64,000 nucleotides of DNA, from contig CAYGPD010000010.1 in the NCBI GenBank assembly GCA_964351655.1, positions 15,134 to 79,133 of the forward strand, written 5' to 3'. A program made the position numbers and the translations under genes. The notes under the pieces are model-generated. The model was given only the letters and a program-made list of their open reading frames with translations. It searched no databases and was not told the origin of the DNA. Positions 35,773 to 44,040 of this stretch are shown here, one piece after another (position 1 is the stretch's first letter; each line of letters starts with the position of its first letter). Origin of the DNA: Hirschia sp964351655 (GTDB taxonomy: Bacteria; Pseudomonadota; Alphaproteobacteria; Caulobacterales; Hyphomonadaceae).

Positions 35773-36219
35773 TCAGATCTGAACCCATTTTGCGAATCTA
35801 TCTTTGATTTTCGCGTCGAGTTGATCCCTGACTTCACGATATGCACCCATTTTAGTGTCTCGCGAACCCTTTGTTGATGTAGCGTCGTATGTCGGCCAGA
35901 ACTCAATGTCCACTGATTCCGTACGATATTGTTCAGTTACGAACTGATGTGCCTCTTCAGTAAGGGCGATTACAAGGTCAAAACTACCATCATTAAGATC
36001 ATTCCAAGAACAAGGAATATGACCTCCAAGATCTAAATCTTTCTCAAGCATAGCGGCATTTGCAAAAACATCTGCCTCTCCTCCTTCATGCACACCCGCA
36101 GACCGAATGAATAGTTTTGATCCCGTTTTACTTTTTAGTAAAAGCTCTGCCATGGGCGATCGCACAACATTGTAGCTACAAACGAATAATACAGATTGAA
36201 TGTCTGCATCAGGCAACAT
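35773..36219 (-). CDS. Low-molecular-weight protein-tyrosine-phosphatase family protein
   Basis: A 148-residue cytoplasmic phosphatase or arsenate-reductase-like enzyme. The catalytic loop C-x5-R is VCSYNVVRSPMAE near residue 14. The acidic region is WPTYDATS. In this conserved alphaproteobacterial cluster it sits between UPF0262 and infA. Start set at ATG 36219, which overlaps the previous stop as TAATG; the frame is open 33 nt further upstream inside the UPF0262 gene. Substrate unknown. Confidence 0.88.
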   Translation of the reverse strand: MLPDADIQSVLFVCSYNVVRSPMAELLLKSKTGSKLFIRSAGVHEGGEADVFANAAMLEKDLDLGGHIPCSWNDLNDGSFDLVIALTEEAHQFVTEQYRTESVDIEFWPTYDATSTKGSRDTKMGAYREVRDQLDAKIKDRFAKWVQI

Positions 36220-36701
36220 TAAACAGGTCCGCCTTTTTGATGAAGTGCACATATTAAAGTAAATAAGCGACGGGATGTATCAAAGTCTAACGTTACTTTT
36301 CCGGCTAACCTTTGAGAGAGAAGATCAGAACCTTCGTTGTGAAGGCTACGCCGCCCCATATCAATTGCTTCAATTCTCAGAGGAGACGACGAACGGATAG
36401 CATCATGGTAGCTCTGGCAAATCTGAAAATAGTCCTTAATGATGCGCTTAAATGGCATCAATGACATTATGAACTTCATTTCTTCAGCGCTAGGGTTTCG
36501 AATAGCAAAGACTAATTTTTGATCCATAAGAGACAGTGTCACATCGTAGGGGCCAGAAGGCTCGACACCTTCAACCTTGAAATAATTGTTCTCTATCAAA
36601 TCAAAAATCGCCACCCGCCGCTCATGCTCCGCATCAGGGCCAGCTGCTGATAATGTTTCATCATCTAGATGAATCGACGCTATTTTATTCTTCTCATCCA
36701 T
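36219..36701 (-). CDS. UPF0262 family protein
   Basis: A 160-residue protein of unknown function, recognised by its central lines (AEHERRVAIFDLIENNYF, LMPFKRIIKDYFQICQSYHDAIRSS) and by its fixed place after hisD in alphaproteobacteria. No membrane segments or catalytic motif are seen. GGGA lies just upstream of the ATG. It is translationally coupled to the phosphatase gene. Confidence 0.9.
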   Translation of the reverse strand: MDEKNKIASIHLDDETLSAAGPDAEHERRVAIFDLIENNYFKVEGVEPSGPYDVTLSLMDQKLVFAIRNPSAEEMKFIMSLMPFKRIIKDYFQICQSYHDAIRSSSPLRIEAIDMGRRSLHNEGSDLLSQRLAGKVTLDFDTSRRLFTLICALHQKGGPV

Positions 36702-36712
36702 GATCCCGCTCG

Positions 36713-38005
36713 CTAGCTGTTTTTGCGAATGGACACTGATTTTGCGTGTGCCGGCAATCCTTCAGCGATTGCTAAAGTTTCTGCAGCTTCTGCTAAAGCT
36801 TTAAAAGCATCAACACTTATCCGCTGAATAGATGTTCTTTTCATGAAATCTAATGCAGAAAGCCCCGATGAAAAGCGGGCAGCACCTGAAGTGGGCAATA
36901 CGTGATTTGACCCTGTTACATAATCACCTAACGCTTCAGGCGCGTGACGCCCCACAAAAATAGCTCCTGCATGCTTCACCGAATCAACTAGTGCTTCTGG
37001 GTACTCAACCGCAAACTCAACGTGCTCTGGTGCAATGATGTCAACAAGATCAGCCGCCTTGTCCATTGACGCAATTACAACTGCGCCATGATTGGCCCAA
37101 GACGTCGTAGCTGTTTGCTGTGTCTTCAATTCAGCGAGTTGAGTTTGTACTGCGCCTTCAACACGCGAGGCAAAATCTTCATCATCCGTAATCAAAATAG
37201 ATTGAGCCGCAGGGTCATGTTCACATTGTGAAAGTAAGTCCGCTGCAATCCAAGACGGATCATTCAAATTATCAGCGACAACTGTAATTTCAGACGGTCC
37301 AGCGATAGTATCAATACCTACATCACCAAACACGATCCGCTTTGCCGCTGCAACAAATGCATTTCCTGGCCCAACAATTTTATCAACAGGCAATAATGGC
37401 CCTGCTCCATAAGCCAAAGCTGCAACAGCTTGAGCACCGCCAATCGGATAATATTCACTTATTCCAACGGTAAGCGCAGCATATGCCACCGCTGGATTCA
37501 GCACACCATCCGGTGCTGGCGCAACCATAACCATACGCTTCACACCAGCAACTTTAGCTGGAATTGCATTCATCAGCACTGAACTTGGATAGCTTGCGCG
37601 ACCGCCCGGTACATATAACCCAACCGCGTCTATAGCACCCCATCGCCATGCCATATCAGCACCCGCATCATCTACAAAACGATGATCGGGAGGGATTTGT
37701 TTTGCGTGATATGTCTCGATTCGTTTCGCTGCAAATTCAATTGCACGCTTCACATTCTCTGGACATAGTTTGGCGAGCTCTGATAGATTAACTGCCTGAG
37801 AGGTCAATGTCTCTTCATCTAGTTTTAGTCGATCAAACTTCGCTGTATATTCTACTAGAGCTTCAGCGCCACGCGTTTTTACATCGTCAACTATATCCTG
37901 AGCAACGGAAACATCCATAGCACCACCGCCGCGCGGCTCTTTCATGAAAGATTTAAAGGATTCAAAATCATCCGGTGATTGAATTAAATTAAATCGGCGG
38001 GCCAT
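36713..38005 (-). CDS. hisD: Histidinol dehydrogenase
   Basis: A 430-residue enzyme that oxidises L-histidinol to L-histidine with two NAD+ in the last steps of histidine synthesis. Family motifs: YVPGGRASYPSSVLMNAIPAKVAG, GGAQAVAALAYG, DKIVGPGNAFVAAAKR, GIDTIAGPSE and the catalytic/zinc region APEHVEFAV with DYVTGSNHVLPT. Length is standard. ATG overlaps the stop of the DUF2948 gene (TAATG). No other his gene lies nearby, as is usual for this cluster. Confidence 0.97.
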   Translation of the reverse strand: MARRFNLIQSPDDFESFKSFMKEPRGGGAMDVSVAQDIVDDVKTRGAEALVEYTAKFDRLKLDEETLTSQAVNLSELAKLCPENVKRAIEFAAKRIETYHAKQIPPDHRFVDDAGADMAWRWGAIDAVGLYVPGGRASYPSSVLMNAIPAKVAGVKRMVMVAPAPDGVLNPAVAYAALTVGISEYYPIGGAQAVAALAYGAGPLLPVDKIVGPGNAFVAAAKRIVFGDVGIDTIAGPSEITVVADNLNDPSWIAADLLSQCEHDPAAQSILITDDEDFASRVEGAVQTQLAELKTQQTATTSWANHGAVVIASMDKAADLVDIIAPEHVEFAVEYPEALVDSVKHAGAIFVGRHAPEALGDYVTGSNHVLPTSGAARFSSGLSALDFMKRTSIQRISVDAFKALAEAAETLAIAEGLPAHAKSVSIRKNS

Positions 38006-38466
38006 TATCGAAATACTTTCTTCAAATCAATCTTGTGTCTTGGTTTCTTCGTTGTGGGCCAAGAGGTATCCGTATCTATCATAGATAAGTCGATGCATTC
38101 GACTTCCAATTCAATCTCACCATCATTAGAAAACTGAAGTTTGATTTTCCCAGCGGGTTCCATTTCATCTGCATGAAATGCAATAGCCAGTAAAGACACA
38201 ACTTCTTCAGACGTTGGTGCAGGCAAATTGCGAACTCTGGCGCTCAAAACACTATCAATCGCAAGCAATGAATGCGTACGGAAATAAGGCTTCTTTTTTA
38301 CCCCTTTTTCCCAGTTGAAACGGTTCATTTCAACGGTAAACCGACGATGCTTCTTATCAAAGATCAACTTGTTCATCTTCGCCAGACCATCTTGGGTCAT
38401 TGAAGATATAATCTGTAGACCTTCAGCATCCTCAGCAAACAACCGCAAAGGCGATGGTTTTTCCAT
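38005..38466 (-). CDS. DUF2948 family protein
   Basis: A 153-residue protein of unknown function, with the family opening LRLFAEDAEGLQIISSMTQDGLAKMNKL and FTVEMNRFNWE. It sits between murA and hisD, its constant position in alphaproteobacteria. I chose ATG 38466 (CGGA upstream); an in-frame ATG at 38493 falls inside a perfect hairpin and has no ribosome-binding site. No motif suggests a catalytic role. Confidence 0.85.
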   Translation of the reverse strand: MEKPSPLRLFAEDAEGLQIISSMTQDGLAKMNKLIFDKKHRRFTVEMNRFNWEKGVKKKPYFRTHSLLAIDSVLSARVRNLPAPTSEEVVSLLAIAFHADEMEPAGKIKLQFSNDGEIELEVECIDLSMIDTDTSWPTTKKPRHKIDLKKVFR

Positions 38467-38492
38467 TTTTATATTCCGTTTCAAGTCAGGCA

Positions 38493-38514
38493 TTAAAAAC
38501 GTATTCGTTTTTAA
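38493..38514. promoter_or_regulatory. Perfect 22-bp hairpin between murA and the DUF2948 gene
   Basis: Arms TTAAAAACG and CGTTTTTAA (9 bp, perfect) flank a TATT loop. It lies in the 74-nt gap between the murA stop and the DUF2948 start on the minus strand. It is AT-rich and without a separate T run, so it may act as a weak attenuator or protect the upstream transcript end. Confidence 0.4.
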
Positions 38515-38540
38515 ATATGGCGCTTATACCGGATAAACAA

Positions 38541-39806
38541 CTATTCAGATGCGCGATGAATAGTTGCACCACAAGCACTTAGCTTCTCTTCAAGGCGCTC
38601 AAACCCCCTATCAAGATGGTATACGCGGCTAACTGTCGTTTCACCATCGGCGACGAGTCCAGCAATCACAAGCGATACTGACGCACGTAAATCAGTCGCC
38701 ATAACTTGAGCGGCTTTTAGCTGTTCCACTCCGGTGACAATTGCTTCATTTCCACGAATTTGAATTTTCGCACCAAGACGAGACAATTCAGGCACGTGCA
38801 TAAAACGATTCTCAAAGATATTTTCGCGAATGGTTGATACGCCGTCAGCTATCGACATCAATGCCATAAACTGAGCTTGAAGGTCTGTTGGGAAACCTGG
38901 GTGTGGTTTGGTATCAACATCAACTGATTTTAAACGCCCTTCTCCTCGTAAAATACGCAATCCATTTTCTTCAATTTTAGTTGAAACACCTGCTTTTTCA
39001 AGGTGTTCTATCATTGCAACAAGTCCTTCAACAGGGGCATCTTTTAGCAAGACATTTCCGCCAGTTGCTGCGACAGCCATCGCGTATGTTCCAGCTTCAA
39101 TACGGTCGGCCATAACAGTGTGCTTATGACCGTGAAGCTTTTCAACGCCTTCGATTGTTATTGTGCTTGTTCCAGCGCCTGACACGTTAGCACCCATAGC
39201 ATTCAAACAATCTGCTAAATCTTGAATCTCAGGCTCACAGGCCGCATTCTTAATGCGTGTTGTACCTTTGGCCAAAGTTGCTGCCAACATAGTGTGCTCA
39301 GTGGCACCAACAGACGGGAAAGGAAATTCGATATCCGCGCCTTTCAGTCCGCGAATTGCAGCTGCTTTCACATAGCCTTCTTCAATTACAAGATCTGCGC
39401 CCATTGCTTCAAAAGCTTGCAAATGTAGATCAACAGGGCGCGCACCAATCGCACACCCCCCAGGTAGAGACACAGTTGCATGACCTTCTCGCGCTAATAG
39501 AGGACCAAGAACATTAAAACTCGCCCGCATCTTACGCACTTGTTCATATGGAGCGATCGTTGTCTTTAACGACGCCGCATTCAAATGGCAGGTGCTCTCA
39601 CCCTTTGGCCAATATACTTCAACCCCCAAAGAGGCCAGCAACTCTGATAAGAAGCGGGTATCTGCAAGGTTTGGCATACGAGACAAAACCAATGGCTCAT
39701 CTGTCAACAGACAGGCAACCATAAGCTTCAACGCAGAGTTTTTGGCACCTGAGATGACTATCTCACCTTCAAGGGGGCCGTTTCCAGTAATTACAAGTTT
39801 GTCCAT
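38541..39806 (-). CDS. murA: UDP-N-acetylglucosamine 1-carboxyvinyltransferase
   Basis: A 421-residue enzyme catalysing the first committed step of peptidoglycan synthesis: enolpyruvyl transfer from PEP to UDP-GlcNAc. Motifs: ISGAKNSALKLMVACLLTDEP near the N-terminus, VRKMRASFNVLGPLLAREG, the active-site Cys in PGGCAIGARPVDLHL, and HPGFPTDLQAQFMAL. The presence of Cys suggests normal fosfomycin reactivity. Start set at ATG 39806 (MDKLVITG), matching the family; the frame runs open to 39839. Confidence 0.97.
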   Translation of the reverse strand: MDKLVITGNGPLEGEIVISGAKNSALKLMVACLLTDEPLVLSRMPNLADTRFLSELLASLGVEVYWPKGESTCHLNAASLKTTIAPYEQVRKMRASFNVLGPLLAREGHATVSLPGGCAIGARPVDLHLQAFEAMGADLVIEEGYVKAAAIRGLKGADIEFPFPSVGATEHTMLAATLAKGTTRIKNAACEPEIQDLADCLNAMGANVSGAGTSTITIEGVEKLHGHKHTVMADRIEAGTYAMAVAATGGNVLLKDAPVEGLVAMIEHLEKAGVSTKIEENGLRILRGEGRLKSVDVDTKPHPGFPTDLQAQFMALMSIADGVSTIRENIFENRFMHVPELSRLGAKIQIRGNEAIVTGVEQLKAAQVMATDLRASVSLVIAGLVADGETTVSRVYHLDRGFERLEEKLSACGATIHRASE

Positions 39807-39860
39807 AGTTGGGGACGTAAGCCTAAGTTCAAGGCGCAAACAAGGCGCAGTTATGGTTAT

Positions 39861-40028
39861 TTATTCGACGTTCTCGTCAGAAGTATCTGGCGATTCTTGT
39901 TGAATACGACTCGAATTCTTTTTTGCAGCTTTGCGTCTTCTTAGATTTGCACGCAATGCAGCCGATAGACGCGCTTCACGATCGTCTTTTGGAGTTTTTT
40001 GGGGAGTTTTTTCAATTTTATCTGTCAT
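39861..40028 (-). CDS. Small basic protein upstream of murA
   Basis: A 55-residue reading frame: start MTDKIEKTPQKTPKDD, core REARLSAALRANLRRRKAA, end SPDTSDENVE. The core is an Arg/Lys/Ala-rich helix and the tail is acidic. Similar short proteins with a DREARLxxALRANLxRRKxQ core are common in alphaproteobacteria beside murA, from my recollection of such clusters. It is on the same strand, 54 nt ahead of murA, and may be co-transcribed. No function is known to me; RNA or nucleic-acid binding would be a guess from its charge. Confidence 0.7.
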   Translation of the reverse strand: MTDKIEKTPQKTPKDDREARLSAALRANLRRRKAAKKNSSRIQQESPDTSDENVE

Positions 40029-40126
40029 GATTGAACGTTCATAGCGATCTTAGCCCTTTTCTTCAATGACTAGATCGGCTATGCGGGGTCCTTGCTTCAG
40101 CGATATTGCTGTTTTGCACATATTTA

Positions 40127-40201
40127 GCCGCGGTAGCTCAGTGGTAGAGCGCGTCATTGGTAATGACGAGGTCGAGAGTTCAATTCTCTCTCGTGGCACC
40201 A
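40127..40201 (+). tRNA. tRNA-Thr (GGT)
   Basis: A complete 75-nt cloverleaf: acceptor GCCGCGG/TCGTGGC (two G-U pairs), D stem GCTC/GAGC, anticodon stem CGTCA/TGACG with loop TTGGTAA (anticodon GGT), T arm GAGAG-TTCAATT-CTCTC, discriminator A and encoded CCA. It lies between the small basic protein gene and the convergent Lrp-type regulator. Confidence 0.98.
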
Positions 40202-40210
40202 TGTTCCCTT

Positions 40211-40675
40211 TTAAATTGCCAATTCTGTCGTGTATTTCACGCAGCGAAGCGCTATTTGCGATGATGATCCAGCGACGCTTGGATGAGCGAGGATCTTATT
40301 CATATGCAAAGCTTCAAAACCAGCGACAGAATCGGTTTGGACAGTTAGAGTATAATCATACGATCCAGTCATGGCATAACAGGAAGTTATCTCTGGAATA
40401 GAGCTGACGAATTTCTCAAAATTCTTTCTCATTTCAGCTTCATAGCTGACCATATTAACCTGAACGATTACACAGACAGGCAATCCAACAATATCTGGAT
40501 CCAATAACGCGACACGTTTTCTAATCGCGCCTAAATTTTCCAAATCATTTATACGGCGCCATAATGATGATTGAGACATACCCAATGTTTCAGCCAATGA
40601 ACGACTACTTGCTCCACTATCTTTTTGGATCGCTCGCAACACAGTTCTATCTGCTTCATTGATCTTTTCTGTCAT
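40211..40675 (-). CDS. Lrp/AsnC family transcriptional regulator
   Basis: A 154-residue regulator: N-terminal winged helix-turn-helix (DRTVLRAIQKDSGASSRSLAETLGMSQSSLWRRINDLE) and a C-terminal RAM ligand-binding domain (about 70-150, with MTGSYDYTLTVQTDS). It is divergent from phhA with 130 bp between starts, so it probably senses phenylalanine, tyrosine or a related amino acid and controls that operon. The effector is an inference from position. Confidence 0.92.
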   Translation of the reverse strand: MTEKINEADRTVLRAIQKDSGASSRSLAETLGMSQSSLWRRINDLENLGAIRKRVALLDPDIVGLPVCVIVQVNMVSYEAEMRKNFEKFVSSIPEITSCYAMTGSYDYTLTVQTDSVAGFEALHMNKILAHPSVAGSSSQIALRCVKYTTELAI

Positions 40676-40725
40676 GAATAATTTACCCCAGATAAGCTTT
40701 TATATTGATCAAATCACCACAAGAT

Positions 40726-40745
40726 TTTTCTCACGCAAGTGAAAA
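40726..40745. promoter_or_regulatory. Possible regulator-binding inverted repeat between the Lrp gene and phhA
   Basis: TTTTCTCAC-GCAA-GTGAAAA is an imperfect inverted repeat in the divergent intergenic region, with a plausible phhA -10 (TATTCT) about 35 bp downstream. Lrp-family proteins bind such AT-flanked palindromes, so it may be the operator for the divergent regulator. The phhA gene itself has GAGGA as ribosome-binding site. Confidence 0.35.
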
Positions 40746-40805
40746 TAGACCAAATTATTCCTATTTATATGGTATTCTACTCATACTAAATGAGGAAATG
40801 CAAAC

Positions 40806-41714
40806 ATGAACTTGGCACAAGAATCTAAAGATCAGGTCTCGTCATCAGCTACCGCGAAAAACCGGTACGAAAACGCACCTAAAAACGATGATTACACAAT
40901 AGATCAAGCATGGGAAACATATACACCTTCTGAGCATGATCGTTGGGATCGCCTCTTTCATCGCATGCAAGCTACCCTTCCGGGGCGTGCCTGCTCTGCC
41001 TTTGTTGAGGCTATGAATACACTAGAGCTGTCGGCTAGCGGCATCCCTGATATGGCTGCGCTTAGTGACTTGTTAGAACCTATTACTGGTTGGCGCGTCG
41101 TCCCTGTTGCTGGACTTGTGCCCGACGACGTTTTTTTTGATCACCTCGCAAACAAACGCTTTCCAGCTGGTGCCTTCATCCGACCAGAAGAAGAATTTGA
41201 TTACCTTCAAGAGCCAGATATTTTTCACGATATATTTGGACATGTACCAATGTTGGCTGACCCCGTATTTTCTGACTTTATTCAAGCTTACGGCAAGGGC
41301 GGACAAGCAGCACTCAAGCGCAATCAATTGCACAATCTTGCACGCATTTATTGGTACACTGTGGAATTTGGCCTCATCGAAGAAAATGGTGAACTAAGAA
41401 TATTTGGTGCCGGCATACTCTCCTCTCCCAATGAAAGTAAATTCAGTCTGGAAAGCGAATCTCCAAACCGCATTCGTTTTAATCGCGAGCGCGTTATGCG
41501 AACCAATTATATCATTGATGATTTCCAAAAGACTTACTTTGTAATTCCTGATTTCGAAACACTATTAAAGGAATGCTACGAAGACTTTACAGGCGTTTAC
41601 GAAAGCCTTCGCGCGCAGAGCGATTTATCTCCCGAAGATATTTTGCCGGAAGATGCAATAATTCAGCGCGGCACTTTGGAATATTTCCAAGCCAAAACAA
41701 ATAACCAAACCTAA
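40806..41714 (+). CDS. phhA: Phenylalanine 4-monooxygenase
   Basis: A 302-residue pterin- and iron-dependent hydroxylase converting phenylalanine to tyrosine. The iron ligands are in DIFHDIFGHVPML (two His) and the Glu of WYTVEFGLIEENG. The N-terminal 30 residues are variable. FLDHLANKRFPAGAF-like residues (FFDHLANKRFPAGAFIRPEEEFDY) are standard for the bacterial enzyme. It starts the aromatic-degradation operon; its cofactor-recycling partner phhB is the last gene of the same operon. Confidence 0.97.
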   Translation: MNLAQESKDQVSSSATAKNRYENAPKNDDYTIDQAWETYTPSEHDRWDRLFHRMQATLPGRACSAFVEAMNTLELSASGIPDMAALSDLLEPITGWRVVPVAGLVPDDVFFDHLANKRFPAGAFIRPEEEFDYLQEPDIFHDIFGHVPMLADPVFSDFIQAYGKGGQAALKRNQLHNLARIYWYTVEFGLIEENGELRIFGAGILSSPNESKFSLESESPNRIRFNRERVMRTNYIIDDFQKTYFVIPDFETLLKECYEDFTGVYESLRAQSDLSPEDILPEDAIIQRGTLEYFQAKTNNQT

Positions 41715-41738
41715 TTCAGACAAAAGTGGAATGAACTT

Positions 41739-42824
41739 ATGAGCGATCTATTTGACAACCCTGCTGGCCTTGATGGTTTTGAATTTATTGAATTTTGCGC
41801 CCCCCAAAAAGGCATTCTTGAAAACGTGTTTTCGGCTATGGGATTCACACACATCGCCACTCATCGCACCAAGGACGTTGATCTATGGCGCCAAGGCGAC
41901 ATCAACATGATCGCCAATTATGAACCCAAGTCACCAGCTGCATATTTCGCACGCGAACATGGCCCCGCCGCTTGCGGTATGGGATTTCGCGTTAAAGATG
42001 CGCGTAAAGCCTATGAGCATTTATTAGCTCAAGGCGCTGAGCCAGTTGAACTTGAAACAGGGCCTATGGAATTACGTATTCCCGCAATTCGCGGTATCGG
42101 CGGCGCAATTGTTTATCTCATTGATCGCTATCAAGAAGGCCTAACCATCTATGATATCGATTTCGAATATCTTGATGGTGTTGATCGCCGCCCCAAAGGA
42201 GCTGGCTTCAATGTCATCGATCACCTTACACACAATGTTTATGGCGGTCGGATGGCTTATTGGGCTGATTATTATGAGCGGCTCTTCAACTTTAAAGAAA
42301 TCCGATATTTCGATATTAAAGGCGAATACACAGGCCTAACATCGAAGGCCTTAACTGCACCTGATGGAAAAATCCGCATTCCTCTAAATGAAGAAGCAGA
42401 AGGCGGCAAAGGGCAAATCGAAGAGTATTTGCGTGAATTTGGTGGCGAAGGCATTCAGCACATAGCCTTTAGTTGTGATGATCTGATCGGATGCTGGGAT
42501 CGCCTAAAAGCTATGGGGATTCCTTTCATGACGGCACCGCCATCGACATATTACGATATGCTTGATGAGCGCTTGCCAGGACATGGCGAACCTGTTGATG
42601 AATTTCGTTCACGCGGCATTTTATTAGATGGCACGACAGAAGGTGGAAGCCCTCGCCTGTTACTTCAAATTTTCTCTGAAACGCAGCTTGGCCCTGTTTT
42701 CTTCGAGTTCATTCAACGCAAAGGTGATGATGGATTTGGAGAAGGTAATTTCAAAGCCTTGTTTGAATCAATCGAACGCGATCAAATCAATCGCGGTGTT
42801 TTAAAGGTTGGAGAGAAAGCGTAA
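41739..42824 (+). CDS. hpd: 4-hydroxyphenylpyruvate dioxygenase
   Basis: A 361-residue Fe(II) dioxygenase that turns 4-hydroxyphenylpyruvate into homogentisate. Two VOC-fold halves are visible. Iron ligands of the C-terminal half are in VIDHLTHNVYGGRM, GIQHIAFSCDDL and PVFFEFIQRKGDDGFGEGNF, the last being the family signature. It is 24 nt after phhA and overlaps the next gene by one base. Length is typical. Confidence 0.97.
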   Translation: MSDLFDNPAGLDGFEFIEFCAPQKGILENVFSAMGFTHIATHRTKDVDLWRQGDINMIANYEPKSPAAYFAREHGPAACGMGFRVKDARKAYEHLLAQGAEPVELETGPMELRIPAIRGIGGAIVYLIDRYQEGLTIYDIDFEYLDGVDRRPKGAGFNVIDHLTHNVYGGRMAYWADYYERLFNFKEIRYFDIKGEYTGLTSKALTAPDGKIRIPLNEEAEGGKGQIEEYLREFGGEGIQHIAFSCDDLIGCWDRLKAMGIPFMTAPPSTYYDMLDERLPGHGEPVDEFRSRGILLDGTTEGGSPRLLLQIFSETQLGPVFFEFIQRKGDDGFGEGNFKALFESIERDQINRGVLKVGEKA

Positions 42825-43378
42825 TGACAGCAACGCCAAATATTCAAGGCTTTCATCACGTCGCCTATAGATGCAAGGACGCCAAGGAAACAGTGGAGTT
42901 TTACCAAAAAGCGTTAGGCATGAAATTCCAGCTTGCTATCGCAGAAGACCACGTCCCCTCAACGGGGGCGTATGATCCTTACATGCATATTTTCTTGGAA
43001 GCTGGAAACGGCAATGTTTTGGCGTTTTTTGAACTTCCAGAACAACCTGATATGGATCGCGACCAAAACACACCAATCTGGGTGCAGCATATAGCTATGC
43101 GCGTTAAGTCTCTTGACGCTTTAATGGAAGCAAAAGCACATCTTGAATCTCTTGGTTTAGATGTAATCGGCCCGACGCATCACGGTATATTCAAATCAAT
43201 CTACTTTTTTGACCCCAACGGTCATAGATTAGAGTTGGCTGCCGACATTGGTACGCCGGAGCAAATGCAACAATTATTTGAGGTTGCCCCTGACATGCTT
43301 GAGGAATGGAGCAAAACAAAAAAAGCGCCTCGCCACGCTGCATGGTTGCATGAGAAAATTGCCAAGGAAAAAAATTAG
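42824..43378 (+). CDS. VOC (glyoxalase/extradiol-dioxygenase fold) family protein
   Basis: A 184-residue metalloenzyme-like protein. GFHHVAYRCKDAKETVEFYQ opens the first beta-alpha module, and WVQHIAMRVKSLDALMEA opens the second. The ending FFDPNGHRLELAA gives the Glu ligand, so a His-His-Glu metal site is plausible. It lies exactly between hpd and maiA, where homogentisate dioxygenase would be expected, and is coupled to both genes (ATG overlap with hpd, TAGTG with maiA). Reaction unknown: it could act in homogentisate or maleylacetoacetate metabolism, or detoxify a side product. Confidence 0.85.
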   Translation: MTATPNIQGFHHVAYRCKDAKETVEFYQKALGMKFQLAIAEDHVPSTGAYDPYMHIFLEAGNGNVLAFFELPEQPDMDRDQNTPIWVQHIAMRVKSLDALMEAKAHLESLGLDVIGPTHHGIFKSIYFFDPNGHRLELAADIGTPEQMQQLFEVAPDMLEEWSKTKKAPRHAAWLHEKIAKEKN

Positions 43379-44016
43379 TGCGCCTTTACACCTATTTTCG
43401 CTCTTCAACATCGTTTCGCGTGCGTATAGCGCTGAACCTAAAAGGAATCAGCTACGAATCTGTGTTTGTGAACCTAAAGAAAGGAGAGCAAAATTCAGAA
43501 GATTTCCGCGCGATTAATGGGATAGGAGGCGTTCCCGTTCTTGAACATAATGGCTCACGGATCACCCAATCTCTTGCTATTATTGAGTACTTAGACTCAC
43601 TCAACTCAACTTCACCTTTCTATCTAAATGATCCCCTCAAAAACATTCAGATGAAGGAATACGCATACGCGGTCGCGACCGATATTCATGCGGTCAACAA
43701 TCTTCGTGTCCTCAACTATTTGAGCGAAACGTTGAACATAGATAATGAAGCCAGAAACACATGGTATCGTCATTGGATAGACGTAAATTTTGCACCATTA
43801 GAAGCAAAACTCTCCATCGACCTAGCCGTCCCTAAATTGCCCTTTGGCGAGCCAACGCTGTTTGAAATTGTATTGGTCCCTCAAGTTTACAATGCGCTTC
43901 GATTTGAAATTGATATGACGAAATACCCAAAAATCTTAGCAATTTACGAAACTTGCATGAAGCTCCCTGCTTTCCTCAATGCAGCTCCGGAAAACCAAGC
44001 AGACGCCACAGCATAA
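43378..44016 (+). CDS. maiA: Maleylacetoacetate isomerase
   Basis: A 212-residue zeta-class glutathione transferase that isomerises maleylacetoacetate to fumarylacetoacetate. The zeta-class active-site motif is present as RSSTSFRVRIALNLKGI (the usual SSCxWRVRIAL with C replaced by T and W by F). The thioredoxin-fold line GIGGVPVLEHNGSRITQSLAIIEYLD follows. Start is GTG at 43378. The normally conserved Cys of zeta GSTs is absent (SSTSF), worth noting though Ser is the main catalytic residue. Confidence 0.9.
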   Translation: MRLYTYFRSSTSFRVRIALNLKGISYESVFVNLKKGEQNSEDFRAINGIGGVPVLEHNGSRITQSLAIIEYLDSLNSTSPFYLNDPLKNIQMKEYAYAVATDIHAVNNLRVLNYLSETLNIDNEARNTWYRHWIDVNFAPLEAKLSIDLAVPKLPFGEPTLFEIVLVPQVYNALRFEIDMTKYPKILAIYETCMKLPAFLNAAPENQADATA

Positions 44017-44040
44017 TTTAAAAGAAAAGCGAGAGACCAT

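Noticed and set aside
40066..40401. Plus-strand frame of 111 codons
   Set aside because: It reads through tRNA-Thr and opposite the Lrp-type regulator; it is explained by those genes.
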